Positions 1-7,622 are shown, numbered from the stretch's first letter. The stretch: 14,780 nt of DNA from Oscillospiraceae bacterium (GCA_017381835.1 JAFOBK010000249.1:1-14780); one strand, 5' to 3'. The notes: generated from the letters alone by a model not told the origin. Translations and numbers: made by a program.

Positions 1-930
1 CATGTAACTGATACGAATAGAGGGGGCCAGCGTCTTGGAGAAGGTATTGAGGTAAATCACCTTTTTGCCGCCGTCCAGGGTGTGCATGGCGGGCATGGGA
101 TGGGCATTGAAGCGAAACTCCGAATCGTAATCATCTTCGATGATCCAGCGGTCGTCACTTTCTGCGGCCCAGCGGAGCAATTCCTGCCGACGGGTGTTGC
201 TCATAACAATGCCGGAGGGGAAATGATGGGAGGGTGAAATATGCAGCACCTGGGTGTCACCCAAATCTTCCGGATCTACACCGTCATGGTCCAGGGAAAG
301 CAGGCTGCAGGATGCACCGGCGGCTTCGTAAATCTTTTGAATCTTGCTGTAACCCGGTTCTTCCACACCGTAACGCTTGTCCCGACCTAAAAGCTGTACC
401 AGCAGATTGTAGAGAAAGTCTGTACCGGCACCAATGAGAATGTTATCCGGCTCTACCTGCATGCCCCGGAACTGATTCAGATGTCGGGCGATGGCATTGC
501 GGAGAGCGGGCAGACCTTGCTTGTGGACTGGCAGCAGCAGACCTTCACCCAAATCCAGCATCACTTCCCGCTGAAGGCGGCTCCATACGGAGAAGGGGAA
601 GTGAGAGGGACTGTCACCGGTCAGATCGATGAGATCCTCACGATAGGCTTCTGCAGCAGCTTTCCAAACGGGTGCGTCCGGCTGCTTTTGCAGCGACTCT
701 ACAAAATAACCTACCTTTTCCTGAGAGCGGATGAAACCCTCCGCCAAAAGCTGGTTGTAGGCAGCCTCCACAGTGATTTTGCTGACCTCCAAATGAACAG
801 CCAAGGCTCTCTTGGAGGGGAGCTTTTCTCCGGCAGGGAGCTTTCCTGAGAGAATATCCTGGCGAATGCACCGGTAAAGCGCCTCGTAAAGAGGAACACC
901 GGGTGACTTTTTTAAACTATAGGTTAACAT
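1..930 (-). CDS. MocR/PdxR-type GntR-family regulator with aminotransferase domain (C-terminus off the window)
   Basis: Reading the minus strand from ATG at 930 gives 310 codons without a stop to the left edge, so the C-terminus is missing. Residues about 12-75 form a GntR winged helix-turn-helix (LYEALYRCIRQDILSGKLP, then PSKRALAVHLEVSKITVEAA). From about residue 110 a class I aminotransferase fold follows, with the PLP-pyridine aspartate region DDYDSEFRF and the Schiff-base lysine in TFSKTLAPSIR (about K299). Proteins of this build are PLP-responsive transcription factors (PdxR for vitamin B6, GabR for GABA, others unknown); the target here cannot be told. The start is set by AAGGTG just upstream, inside the end of the thiamine pyrophosphokinase gene; the gap between the two genes is 4 bp, so they are probably co-transcribed. 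A neighbouring ATG two codons earlier hits a stop at once. Confidence 0.9.
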   Translation of the reverse strand, partial: MLTYSLKKSPGVPLYEALYRCIRQDILSGKLPAGEKLPSKRALAVHLEVSKITVEAAYNQLLAEGFIRSQEKVGYFVESLQKQPDAPVWKAAAEAYREDLIDLTGDSPSHFPFSVWSRLQREVMLDLGEGLLLPVHKQGLPALRNAIARHLNQFRGMQVEPDNILIGAGTDFLYNLLVQLLGRDKRYGVEEPGYSKIQKIYEAAGASCSLLSLDHDGVDPEDLGDTQVLHISPSHHFPSGIVMSNTRRQELLRWAAESDDRWIIEDDYDSEFRFNAHPMPAMHTLDGGKKVIYLNTFSKTLAPSIRISYM

Positions 931-934
931 AACA

Positions 935-1564
935 TCACCTTGCAGGGAATCCGTTGCGTGTGTCCCAAAGCACCAGCAGGCTGCCATCTTTGACGCTGAT
1001 AGTGACAGGGCGTCCTTCAAAGTGATTGCTGACACCCAGAGGGAAGCCGGCGGAGAGAGTCACATTGTCTGCTTCGTACTTGCCGCCTTTGATGGTCACA
1101 CCCTTTGCGTCCGCACCCATGCAGAATACGGAGAAGATACCGCTGCACTGGTCGCCAAAGTGAATGGCGCCGTCCTTGAGGGCTGTGATAATGTAGTCTT
1201 TGCCGATGAGATAACCAAAGGCACCATGGTCGCATAAGAACTGCAGAGTCTGAAAGTTTGCCACGGTGTGATCCAAACGGGGGCCATCTAAGCTGCCGTA
1301 GAGATAAAATTCCCGATAGCCCAGCTCCAGGCCTTTTCGTACAGCCAGCATGGCATCGGTGTCGTCCTTTTCCACGGGAAAGACCGTGGATCCTTCCGGG
1401 GTGTAACCCAGAGAATCAAAGTCGCCCAAAATGCCGTTGGGGGTGATGCCCAAAGCATTGGTGTGATTCAGACCGCCGTCAGCAGCGATAATAAAGTCGT
1501 CGTTTGCAAGGGGTGCGAGCAGACCGTGAAAATCCGCAGCGCAGAAAATAATACAGTTTCCCAT
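935..1564 (-). CDS. thiN: Thiamine pyrophosphokinase
   Basis: The 209-residue product matches the ThiN family in length and motifs: AADGG (27-31), GDFDS (47-51), KDDTD (66-70) and GPRLDH (94-99), which bind Mg-ATP and thiamine. The C-terminal half is the beta-rich thiamine-binding domain. The cytosolic enzyme transfers pyrophosphate from ATP to thiamine, giving the cofactor thiamine diphosphate. A strong AGGAGG lies 7 nt before the ATG. In many Firmicutes the gene sits behind rsgA and rpe; here it stands alone upstream of a MocR-type regulator, 4 bp away. No TPP-riboswitch signature is visible in the leader, as expected for a salvage kinase read from a nearby promoter. Confidence 0.93.
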   Translation of the reverse strand: MGNCIIFCAADFHGLLAPLANDDFIIAADGGLNHTNALGITPNGILGDFDSLGYTPEGSTVFPVEKDDTDAMLAVRKGLELGYREFYLYGSLDGPRLDHTVANFQTLQFLCDHGAFGYLIGKDYIITALKDGAIHFGDQCSGIFSVFCMGADAKGVTIKGGKYEADNVTLSAGFPLGVSNHFEGRPVTISVKDGSLLVLWDTRNGFPAR

Positions 1565-1588
1565 ATTGCCCCTCCTTTCTTTTTCCTT

Positions 1589-1617
1589 AGTGTATCACAA
1601 TGGGGATAAAAACAAAA
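1589..1617 (-). promoter_or_regulatory. Probable promoter of thiN
   Basis: On the minus strand there is TACACT (1589-1594) preceded by TG one base upstream, an extended -10, and a weak TTTTGT (1612-1617) at 17 bp. It lies between the upstream terminator and the thiN Shine-Dalgarno, so thiN needs a promoter here. The -35 match is poor. Confidence 0.4.
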
Positions 1618-1641
1618 GACCCCCGGGTAAAAACCCGGGGG
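1605..1641 (-). terminator. Intrinsic terminator reading leftward, just upstream of thiN
   Basis: A perfect 9-bp stem CCCCCGGGT / ACCCGGGGG (1620-1628 with 1633-1641) encloses an AAAA loop. On the minus strand it is followed by TCTTTTGTTTTTAT. It would stop transcription coming from the repeat island and insulate thiN. An attenuator role is possible but no alternative anti-terminator stem is evident. Confidence 0.75.
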
Positions 1642-1650
1642 AAATATTAT

Positions 1651-1710
1651 AAACAGCCTTTGGCTGCTGTAGTTTGCATTGATGCAATGTTGGGGTTTGC
1701 CCAACATTGC
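1651..1710. other. Cluster of short hairpins beside repeat copy A
   Basis: Three inverted repeats follow one another: CAGCC-TTT-GGCTG near 1654, TTGCAT-TG-ATGCAA near 1675, and an 11-bp perfect stem GCAATGTTGGG (1684-1694) with CCCAACATTGC (1700-1710). None is followed by a clear T-run. They may be part of a structured RNA or debris of palindromic repeats. Confidence 0.5.
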
Positions 1711-1862
1711 AAAAACCGCAGGTTGCTACCCGCGGCCCATGCAAGAAGAAAAGAGGAAAGGAAAAATGAAAAATTGAATCTTAGTAACTATATAATACCT
1801 CGAAGATTTTAAGAAAAAAAGTGAGATTTTATTAAGCAAATATTAAGTTATAAAAAATTTTA
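1709..1862. repeat. Direct repeat copy A (~150 bp) flanking a non-coding island
   Basis: This stretch is repeated at 2271-2421 in the same orientation. Positions 1745-1794 are identical over 50 bp to 2307-2356, and the rest aligns with scattered changes and small indels. Content in order: an imperfect hairpin around CCGCAGG, a purine-rich ribosome-site-like tract (AGAGGAAAGGAAAA) followed by ATG AAA AAT TGA, then an AT-rich tail with ATTAAG twice at 11-bp spacing (1831 and 1842). It looks like a gene leader without a gene. On the minus strand the hairpin would instead act as a terminator. Confidence 0.75.
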
Positions 1863-2270
1863 TTCCCTGGCGGGGGCGGTACTTTCTTATGCCGATAAGA
1901 AAGTACCCAAAGAACCGGCATAGGGGAGGCGCTGAGATCTTGCTCCCGCAAAATAGTTGCCTATAATGGACGGAATAACAGAACGATACCGAGCGGCGAA
2001 GGGCAGAAACGAATAGCACCGTACCGAGCACGGCTCGCCCTCCCCTATGTACCCCTCCCGCAGCGCATCGCCGGAGAAATGTATAAAGTTTCGGTGCCGC
2101 ACGGACAAAAAAATAACCGTCCCTGGCGGACGGAGGATATAAATATTGGTATTGCATCCCGACAAAAAATACCCGATATCGTAGAGTGGAACGATACCGA
2201 GCTGTACCCAGGAGCCTTTCGACAACAACCCAGCTGTGCACGCATTGTCTGTGGCGACTCGCCACAAAAA
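1863..2270. other. Hairpin-rich non-coding repeat island between the direct repeats
   Basis: Open frames on both strands overlap one another here, share no family motif and lack ribosome sites, so I call no gene. Visible structure: a perfect 12-bp stem GTACTTTCTTAT / ATAAGAAAGTAC (1879-1890 with 1895-1906, loop GCCG); a long-range inverted repeat CATAGGGGAGG (1919-1929) with CCTCCCCTATG (2039-2049); CCGTCC/GGACGG around 2117-2133; a 14-bp direct repeat GAACGATACCGAGC at 1981 and 2189; and TGTGGCG-ACT-CGCCACA at 2250-2266. The phrase CCCTGGCGG recurs at 1865 and near 2122. From general impression only, such sequence resembles dispersed intergenic repeats of gut Clostridia. Confidence 0.6.
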
Positions 2271-2421
2271 GCAAAAACCGCAGGTTGCCGCCTGCGGTTC
2301 ATGCTTGAAGAAAAGAGGAAAGGAAAAATGAAAAATTGAATCTTAGTAACTATATACTACCCCAAGAATTTTAAGAAAGTAAGTGCGTAAATATTAAGCA
2401 AATATTAAGTTATAAAAATTT
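2271..2421. repeat. Direct repeat copy B (~150 bp)
   Basis: Second copy of the 1709-1862 repeat, 562 bp downstream. Its hairpin is intact: AACCGCAGG (2276-2284) pairs with CCTGCGGTT (2291-2299), and on the minus strand it is followed by TTTGC, so it resembles an intrinsic terminator reading leftward. The ATG AAA AAT TGA mini-frame and the paired ATTAAG sites (2393 and 2404) are kept. Copy A carries changes in its hairpin stem, so copy B may be closer to the original. Confidence 0.75.
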
Positions 2422-2459
2422 TCAGTTTACATAGTTCCTTCGCTTTCCGCAGAATCCGT

Positions 2460-2488
2460 TTGACGAAGCGGTAAAAATAGGGTATGAT
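2460..2488 (+). promoter_or_regulatory. Sigma-A type promoter for the rlmA operon
   Basis: TTGACG (2460-2465) and TATGAT (2483-2488) are 17 bp apart, 37 nt before the rlmA start. It probably drives rlmA-prfA and possibly the genes after them. Confidence 0.8.
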
Positions 2489-2524
2489 ATATTTACGAAA
2501 GTATGCATGAACGGAGGGATTCGC

Positions 2525-3325
2525 ATGAAACTGCTCTGCCCAATCTGCGGAGAATTGTTAACAAAACAAGATAGAAGCTATGTGTGCGCCAATCGCCATA
2601 GTTTTGATGTTGCCCGCCAGGGCCATGTGAATCTGCTGCCCGTCCAGCATAAACGCTCTTTAAGCCCCGGAGATACCGCCGAGCAGGTCGTCAGCCGCCG
2701 GGCATTTCTGGATGGCGGCTTCTATGCACCGATCCAGCGGGAACTTTGCGCATTGGCAAAAGAGCATGGCTGTACCGGTCCGATTTTGGATATCGGCTGC
2801 GGTGAGGGTTACTATAGCGCCGAACTGGCGAAGAACCTGGAGGCAGAACTGCTGGGCTTGGATATTTCCAAGGAAGCGGTGCGCTATGCAGCCGGACGCT
2901 ATAAGAACGCCACATGGATCTGCGCTTCCGCAGCACATCTTCCGGTGAAGGATCAAAGCTTTGGCCTGCTGACCAGTTTGTTCGCTCTGACTATGCCGGA
3001 GGAATTCAAACGGGTTTTGCGCCCTGACGGCGCCTTTATCCAGGTGCTGGCAGCGGAAGACCACCTGATGGGTCTGAAACAGATCATTTACCCTGAGCTG
3101 CACCATAAAGAGAAATTCACCACTCCCGATATTCCGGGTTTCCGGTTGGTTGAGAGCAGAAAACTGCAGTTTACCTTCACCGTGGAGGGCGCGCAGGTGC
3201 AGAATCTGCTGAGTATGACACCCCATGTGTACCGCATTGGTAAGGAAGGCGCGGAGCGTCTGCGCCGGACGGAAAAGCTGACGGATACTGCCAGCTGTGT
3301 GCTGAATCTCTATTGCCCCTGTTAA
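2525..3325 (+). CDS. rlmA: 23S rRNA (guanine-N1)-methyltransferase, RlmA family
   Basis: The 266-residue product has the N-terminal zinc site of RlmA (C5, C8, C21, H25), followed by the family block VNLLPVQHKRSLSPGD and a Rossmann SAM-binding motif ILDIGCGEG (87-95). RlmA enzymes methylate N1 of a guanine in hairpin 35 of 23S rRNA: G745 for the E. coli type, G748 for the Gram-positive type RlmA(II). Which position is used cannot be read from the sequence; the host type suggests G748. An in-frame ATG at 2507 is rejected as start because the Shine-Dalgarno GGAGGG (2513-2518) lies inside that extension, 6 nt before the ATG at 2525. The prfA start follows 9 nt after the stop, indicating co-transcription. 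Confidence 0.9.
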   Translation: MKLLCPICGELLTKQDRSYVCANRHSFDVARQGHVNLLPVQHKRSLSPGDTAEQVVSRRAFLDGGFYAPIQRELCALAKEHGCTGPILDIGCGEGYYSAELAKNLEAELLGLDISKEAVRYAAGRYKNATWICASAAHLPVKDQSFGLLTSLFALTMPEEFKRVLRPDGAFIQVLAAEDHLMGLKQIIYPELHHKEKFTTPDIPGFRLVESRKLQFTFTVEGAQVQNLLSMTPHVYRIGKEGAERLRRTEKLTDTASCVLNLYCPC

Positions 3326-3334
3326 GGAGAAACT

Positions 3335-4393
3335 ATGCTTGATAAATTAGCGGCGGTTGCCAACCGCTTTGAAGAATTATGCGCCCGCTCTGAGCAGCCG
3401 GATTTCTACAATGATCCCAAGAAGGCGGCAGCCATCCTGCGGGAACGTAATGACCTGGAGCCTATCATTGAGGCCTACCGTGCCTACCGGAACGCGGAGC
3501 AGGAAATGCTGGACGCGGAAGAACTGATGTCCGATCCGGAAATGAAGGAACTGTGCCAGGAGACCTATACGAGCGCCAAAAAGGCAAAAGAAGAACTGTA
3601 TGCCGAGCTTCAGATTCTGCTGCTGCCCAAAGACCCCAACGATGAGAAAAGCGTCATTGTGGAGATCCGGGGCGGCGTAGGAGGCGAGGAGAGCGCTCTG
3701 TTCGCCCATAGCCTGTTCCGGATGTATTCCATGTACGCGGCACAAAAGGGCTGGAGCATCGAACTGATGAACTACAACGATACGGAACTGGGCGGGGTGA
3801 AGGAAGCGGACTTCGTCATTAACGGACGGGGTGCCTATTCCCGCCTGAAATATGAGTCCGGCGTCCACCGTGTCCAGCGTGTGCCGGAAACAGAATCCGG
3901 CGGCCGTGTCCACACCTCTACCGCTACTGTGGCAGTGCTTCCCGAGATGGAAGAGGTAGATGTGCAGATTAATCCTGCGGACATTGAAATGCAGGTATAT
4001 CGGGCATCCGGTGCCGGTGGCCAGCATGTCAATAAGACCAGCTCTGCTGTCCGCCTGATCCACAAACCCTCCGGCATTGTGGTAGCCTGCCAGGAAGAGC
4101 GCAGCCAGCAGCAGAACCGGGAAAAATGTATGCGCATGCTTGCCTCCAAGCTCTATGAGATCGAGCAGGAACGGCTGGAATCGGAAGTTACCGGTATGCG
4201 CCGCAGCCAGGTGGGTACCGGTATGCGCAATGAGCGTATCCGCACTTATAATTTCCCCCAGGGCCGTGTCACCGATCACCGGATCGGCCTTACCTTATAT
4301 AAAATCGATCAGATTATGGACGGCAATATCGACGAGATCATTGATGCTCTGGCCACCGCCGACCAGGCAGAGAAGCTGAAGAACGCACAGTAA
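3335..4393 (+). CDS. prfA: Peptide chain release factor 1
   Basis: The 352-residue protein has the length and layout of RF1. The PET tripeptide (184-186, in QRVPETESGG) is the PxT stop-codon reader typical of RF1 (UAA/UAG) rather than the SPF of RF2. The GGQ motif (228-230, in SGAGGQHVNKT) triggers hydrolysis of peptidyl-tRNA in the ribosome. AAGGAG precedes the start at good spacing and overlaps the rlmA stop. The usual partner prmC, which methylates the GGQ glutamine, is not in the window. The gene ends in tandem TAA stops, followed at once by a palindromic repeat. Confidence 0.97.
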   Translation: MLDKLAAVANRFEELCARSEQPDFYNDPKKAAAILRERNDLEPIIEAYRAYRNAEQEMLDAEELMSDPEMKELCQETYTSAKKAKEELYAELQILLLPKDPNDEKSVIVEIRGGVGGEESALFAHSLFRMYSMYAAQKGWSIELMNYNDTELGGVKEADFVINGRGAYSRLKYESGVHRVQRVPETESGGRVHTSTATVAVLPEMEEVDVQINPADIEMQVYRASGAGGQHVNKTSSAVRLIHKPSGIVVACQEERSQQQNREKCMRMLASKLYEIEQERLESEVTGMRRSQVGTGMRNERIRTYNFPQGRVTDHRIGLTLYKIDQIMDGNIDEIIDALATADQAEKLKNAQ

Positions 4394-4399
4394 TAATAT

Positions 4400-4486
4400 G
4401 TCATTGCGAACCGGTGCGCACATCGGTGTGACAATCTCCTTCTATAACCGGGGATTGCCACGTCGGCTACGCCTTCTCGCAATGAC
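4400..4486. repeat. 87-bp palindromic intergenic repeat (MITE-like) between prfA and tsaE
   Basis: The ends are a perfect 10-bp inverted repeat GTCATTGCGA / TCGCAATGAC. Inner arms GACAATCTCC and GGGGATTGCC also pair (8 of 10), around a short TTCTATAACC loop. The sequence resembles the widespread GTCATTGCGA...GCAATC palindromic repeats of many bacterial genomes (recognition from memory). It carries no gene. Its right end abuts GGAGG, the tsaE Shine-Dalgarno (4487-4491). Confidence 0.85.
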
Positions 4487-4501
4487 GGAGGTAAAAGAAT
4501 T

Positions 4502-4939
4502 ATGGAATTAATTACAAATTCTCCGATAGAAACAGAAAAAGTGGGAGAAGCCTTGGGCAAGGTACTGCAGCCCGGCACGATTCTTGCTTATGAAGGCGAT
4601 TTGGGTGCGGGTAAGACCGCGTTCACCCGGGGACTTGCCCGGGGCCTGGGCGCCAAGGAGCAGGTCACCAGTCCTACTTATACCATTGTCAATGAATACC
4701 TCAGCGGCCGGATGCCACTGTTTCACTTCGATATGTACCGGCTGGCATCCAGCGATGACCTGTGGGACATCGGCTGGGAGGACTATCTGGAGCGGGGCGG
4801 TGTCTGCGCCGTGGAGTGGAGCGAAAACGTTCGGGATGCCATGGAAGATGCTGTCATTGTGTGCATCCAGAAGCTGGGCGAGGAAAAGCGGAAAATTACC
4901 ATCACGGGAGGGATAGACCTTGAAGATCTTAGCATTTGA
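4502..4939 (+). CDS. tsaE: tRNA t6A biosynthesis ATPase TsaE
   Basis: The 145-residue product carries the Walker A motif GDLGAGKT (32-39), the family block VTSPTYTIVNEY, FHFDMYRL and the C-terminal ERGGVCAVEWSE. TsaE is the small ATPase that binds the TsaB-TsaD complex and resets it during synthesis of N6-threonylcarbamoyladenosine at position 37 of ANN-decoding tRNAs. GGAGG is 10 nt before the ATG. The gene overlaps tsaB by 20 nt, which fits translational coupling of two subunits of one complex. Confidence 0.96.
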   Translation: MELITNSPIETEKVGEALGKVLQPGTILAYEGDLGAGKTAFTRGLARGLGAKEQVTSPTYTIVNEYLSGRMPLFHFDMYRLASSDDLWDIGWEDYLERGGVCAVEWSENVRDAMEDAVIVCIQKLGEEKRKITITGGIDLEDLSI

Positions 4940-5621
4940 AACATCTGCAAAGGCAGCATCCGTTGCCCTTTTGGAAAAGGGTAAGCTCCTGGGGGAGAAT
5001 TACCAGAATACAGGCCTGACCCACAGCCAGACCCTGATGGTCATGGCAGAGGATATGCTGAAAGCCTGCGGCCTGACGGCGCAGGATGTGGATGCGGTGG
5101 CGGTGGCAGCCGGCCCCGGCAGCTTCACCGGAGTCAGAATCGGCGTGGCGGCAGCCAAGGGCTTTGCCTGGGGTGCCCAGCTTCCCTGCTACGGTGTGTC
5201 CACCCTGGAAGCTATGGCCCGGAATCTGGGTGTGTATCAGGGCTATGTGGTGCCTGCCATGGATGCCCGCCGCAGTCAGGTCTATACGGCAATTTTCCAT
5301 GCAGACAAGGGCGAGCTTACCCGCGTGGAAGAAGATATGGCCATTTCCCTGGCAGAACTGGGTGAGAAAATAAAAAATTTCGGGCAGCCGGTATTTTTAG
5401 TTGGAGATGGCGCAACTTTGTGCTATAATACATTGTTAGAAGAGGTTCCGGGTTTGGTGCTGCCGAAGGAACATCGGATGCATCAGCGGGCTGCCGGTGT
5501 AGCGCTGGCTGCCCAGGCTATGGCTGATTGCGGCGATCCGGGTAATGCAGCGGAACTGACCCCTAACTATTTAAGACTCTCCCAGGCAGAGCGGGAACGC
5601 CTGGCTCGGGAAAACAGATAA
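4920..5621 (+). CDS. tsaB: tRNA t6A biosynthesis protein TsaB
   Basis: The 233-residue product shows the ASKHA-fold start MKILAFETSAKAASVAL, the conserved THSQTLM segment and AAGPGSFTGVRIGVAAAKG, all typical of TsaB (YeaZ). TsaB is the inactive ASKHA-fold partner that dimerises with TsaD and recruits TsaE. The start is TTG at 4920, fixed by GGGAGGG eight bases upstream and by the homologous N-terminus. In many Firmicutes tsaE-tsaB is followed by rimI and tsaD; here upp follows 14 nt after the stop, so those genes must lie elsewhere if present. Confidence 0.95.
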   Translation: MKILAFETSAKAASVALLEKGKLLGENYQNTGLTHSQTLMVMAEDMLKACGLTAQDVDAVAVAAGPGSFTGVRIGVAAAKGFAWGAQLPCYGVSTLEAMARNLGVYQGYVVPAMDARRSQVYTAIFHADKGELTRVEEDMAISLAELGEKIKNFGQPVFLVGDGATLCYNTLLEEVPGLVLPKEHRMHQRAAGVALAAQAMADCGDPGNAAELTPNYLRLSQAERERLARENR

Positions 5622-5635
5622 AGGAGTTATGAATC

Positions 5636-6265
5636 ATGGCTAATGTATATGAACTGAAGCATCCCCTGATCCAGCACAAGTTGGCAATTCTGCGTAATAA
5701 GGACACCGGTGTCAAGGAGTTCCGTGAGCTGGTTGGCGAGATCGCAGGCCTGATGTGCTACGAAGCTACCCGTAATCTGCCTACCGAAGAGGTTGAGGTG
5801 GAAACTCCCGTGGCTGTTGCCAAGTGCCATATGCTGGCAGGCAAGAAGCTGGCTATCATTCCCATCCTGCGCGCAGGTCTGGGCATGGTGGACAACATGG
5901 TGGATATGATCCCCTCCGCTAAGATCGGTCATATCGGTCTGTATCGTGATCCTGAGACCCACAAGCCTGTTGAGTACTACTGCAAGCTGCCCGAGGATAT
6001 CGGTTCCCGCCAGGTTTACGTGGTTGACCCCATGCTGGCAACCGGCGGCAGCGCCATCGCCGCCATCGACTTCCTGAAGAAGCATGGCTGCAAGAGCATC
6101 ATCATGATGAATATCATCGGCTGCCCTGAGGGCGTGAAGGCTGTTACCGAGGCTCACCCTGATGTGGATCTGTATATTGCATCCATTGACGAGAAGCTGA
6201 ACGATCATGCTTACATCATCCCCGGTCTGGGCGATGCAGGCGACAGAATCTTCGGTACCAAGTAA
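5636..6265 (+). CDS. upp: Uracil phosphoribosyltransferase
   Basis: The 209-residue product is collinear with bacterial Upp. The PRPP-binding loop [14 protein letters not shown] (128-141) and the uracil-binding C-terminus [17 protein letters not shown] are intact. It converts uracil and PRPP to UMP in pyrimidine salvage. AAGGAG lies 9 nt before the ATG; an ATG at 5629 is out of frame and stops after four codons. Codon choice is strongly biased, as in well-expressed genes. It is the last gene of the plus-strand run and is followed by a terminator. No uracil permease is next to it. Confidence 0.97.
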   Translation: MANVYELKHPLIQHKLAILRNKDTGVKEFRELVGEIAGLMCYEATRNLPTEEVEVETPVAVAKCHMLAGKKLAIIPILRAGLGMVDNMVDMIPSAKIGHIGLYRDPETHKPVEYYCKLPEDIGSRQVYVVDPMLATGGSAIAAIDFLKKHGCKSIIMMNIIGCPEGVKAVTEAHPDVDLYIASIDEKLNDHAYIIPGLGDAGDRIFGTK

Positions 6266-6274
6266 ATAAAAGAA

Positions 6275-6303
6275 GGGGAGAGCGGAAGCTCTCCCCAATT
6301 TTT
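6275..6303 (+). terminator. Intrinsic terminator after upp, probably bidirectional
   Basis: GGGGAGAGC (6275-6283) pairs with GCTCTCCCC (6288-6296) around GGAA, followed by AATTTTT. On the other strand the stem is followed by TTCTTTTATTT, so it can also serve the convergent permease gene. Confidence 0.9.
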
Positions 6304-6347
6304 GCCGTTGCAAAACCAGTCTGTAGGAGGGTTTTGGAAAAGGTGAA

Positions 6348-7622
6348 TTATACGCCAAACAGAATCCAAATCAGAATGTAGGCGGGGATGATGGCAGCCA
6401 TGGTGAAGGGAATGCCGATCTTGAAGAAGTCGCCGTTGCTGACATCGTAACCCTCCTTGCGCAGGATACCGATACCGGCAATATTGGCGGAAGCGCCGAT
6501 GGGAGTGCAGTTGCCGCCCAAAGTTGCGCCGGACAGCAGGCCGAAGTACAGTGCGGTGGAGTCGATACCCATCTCCATGGCGATACCGGCGATGACGGGG
6601 ATCATGGTGGCGACATAAGGGATATTGTCAATAAATGCGGAAATCAGCACGGAGGCCCAGACAATGATGGTGTACATCAGGAAGGGATTGCCGGCACCCA
6701 GTTTAGCAAGCAGCTATGCCAGCGCATCAATGACACCCATGTTGCTGATGCCGCCGATCATCAGGAACAGACCGACCAGCAGACCCAAAGTCTCCAAATC
6801 GATGGCCTTCAGGGGACCCATGATGGCATCCAGATTCTTGTTTCTTACATAGTTGTACACGAGACCAATGATTAGCAGAGCGGTGCAGATCAGGCCGTTG
6901 GCCTCAGCAGGCAGTTCAAAAGGCAGGAAGGAAGCTACAATCAGCAGCACAATGGCACCAACCAGCAAAATGGTGGGGACCAAATCCTTAACCTCGGTCA
7001 TCTTGCCGGACTTGGGGATCGCACCCTTTTCCTTGCGGAAGGTGAAATAAACGATGCAGGCAGACAGGAGAGCGCCCAATTCCACCATGAAGAACATACC
7101 GGGCTTGCCGTCGTAGAAGATGAAGTCCAGGAAGCTCATATCCAGCGCAGAACCCAGCATGATGGCGGTGGTATCACCAACCAGCGTGGCAGCACCCTGC
7201 AGGTTGGAGGAAACTGCAATGGAGATGATAAAGGGGATGGGGTTGGTTTTCAGCTTTTTGCAGATTTCGATGGCAACGGGAGCGACCATCAGAACGGTAG
7301 CTACGTTGTCAACAAAGGCAGAGATGATGCCGGCAAATAAAGACAGGCACACAGCAGCCCACTGGATGTTGGGAACTTTATCCATAATGATATCGGCCAA
7401 ACGCTCTGGCATATGGCTGTCGATGAACAGCTGAACCAGACCCATGGTGCCACCGATCATCAGCAGGACATTGAAATCCAGTGCGCCGATGATCTGATTA
7501 AAGGGAAGCATGCCGGTGATGATGAAGATAACACCGGAAGCCAGCGCGATATAGGGACGCCATTTGCCGAAGGCGATCATCAGAACGTAGGTTGCCGCAA
7601 AGAGGATAATGGCAGGTAACAA
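6348..7622 (-). pseudogene. SLC13/ArsB-NhaD-type permease interrupted by an in-frame TAG
   Basis: One reading frame of 425 codons is broken only by TAG at 6714-6716 (codon 303); the frame continues unbroken to TAA at 6348. Before the stop: hydrophobic segments and the first repeat signature DNVATVLMVAPVA plus SSNLQGAATLVGDTTAI. After it: the second repeat signature DNIPYVATMIP plus SGATLGGNCTPIGASANI. Both halves are needed for the inverted-repeat ion-transporter fold, so a 302-residue product should not work. The substrate is unknown; relatives move arsenite, Na+/H+ or dicarboxylates. The start is TTG at 7622, behind AAGGA. The TAG sits where ALA-Q-LLAKLG would read naturally (CAG to TAG). 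No Shine-Dalgarno supports restart at the ATG at 6677. A sequencing error is possible. Confidence 0.8.

Noticed and set aside
1646..1651. TATAAT on the minus strand just before the 1620-1641 terminator
   Set aside because: No -35 lies at a workable distance and the hairpin would stop the transcript at once, so it is probably chance in AT-rich sequence.
1565..1710. TPP riboswitch upstream of thiN
   Set aside because: The conserved CUGAGA and downstream helix motifs are not present. The strong hairpin here is a plain terminator.
1843..2302. Overlapping minus-strand frames in the repeat island
   Set aside because: Several frames overlap each other across hairpins and repeats, share no known domain and lack ribosome sites. 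Similar spurious frames are expected in dispersed repeats.
3377..4279. A 300-codon open frame antisense to prfA
   Set aside because: RF1 on the plus strand is unmistakable (PET and GGQ motifs); the antisense frame has no ribosome site or recognisable domain.
5627..6358. A 243-codon open frame antisense to upp
   Set aside because: It covers upp and its terminator, has no motif, and upp is certain.
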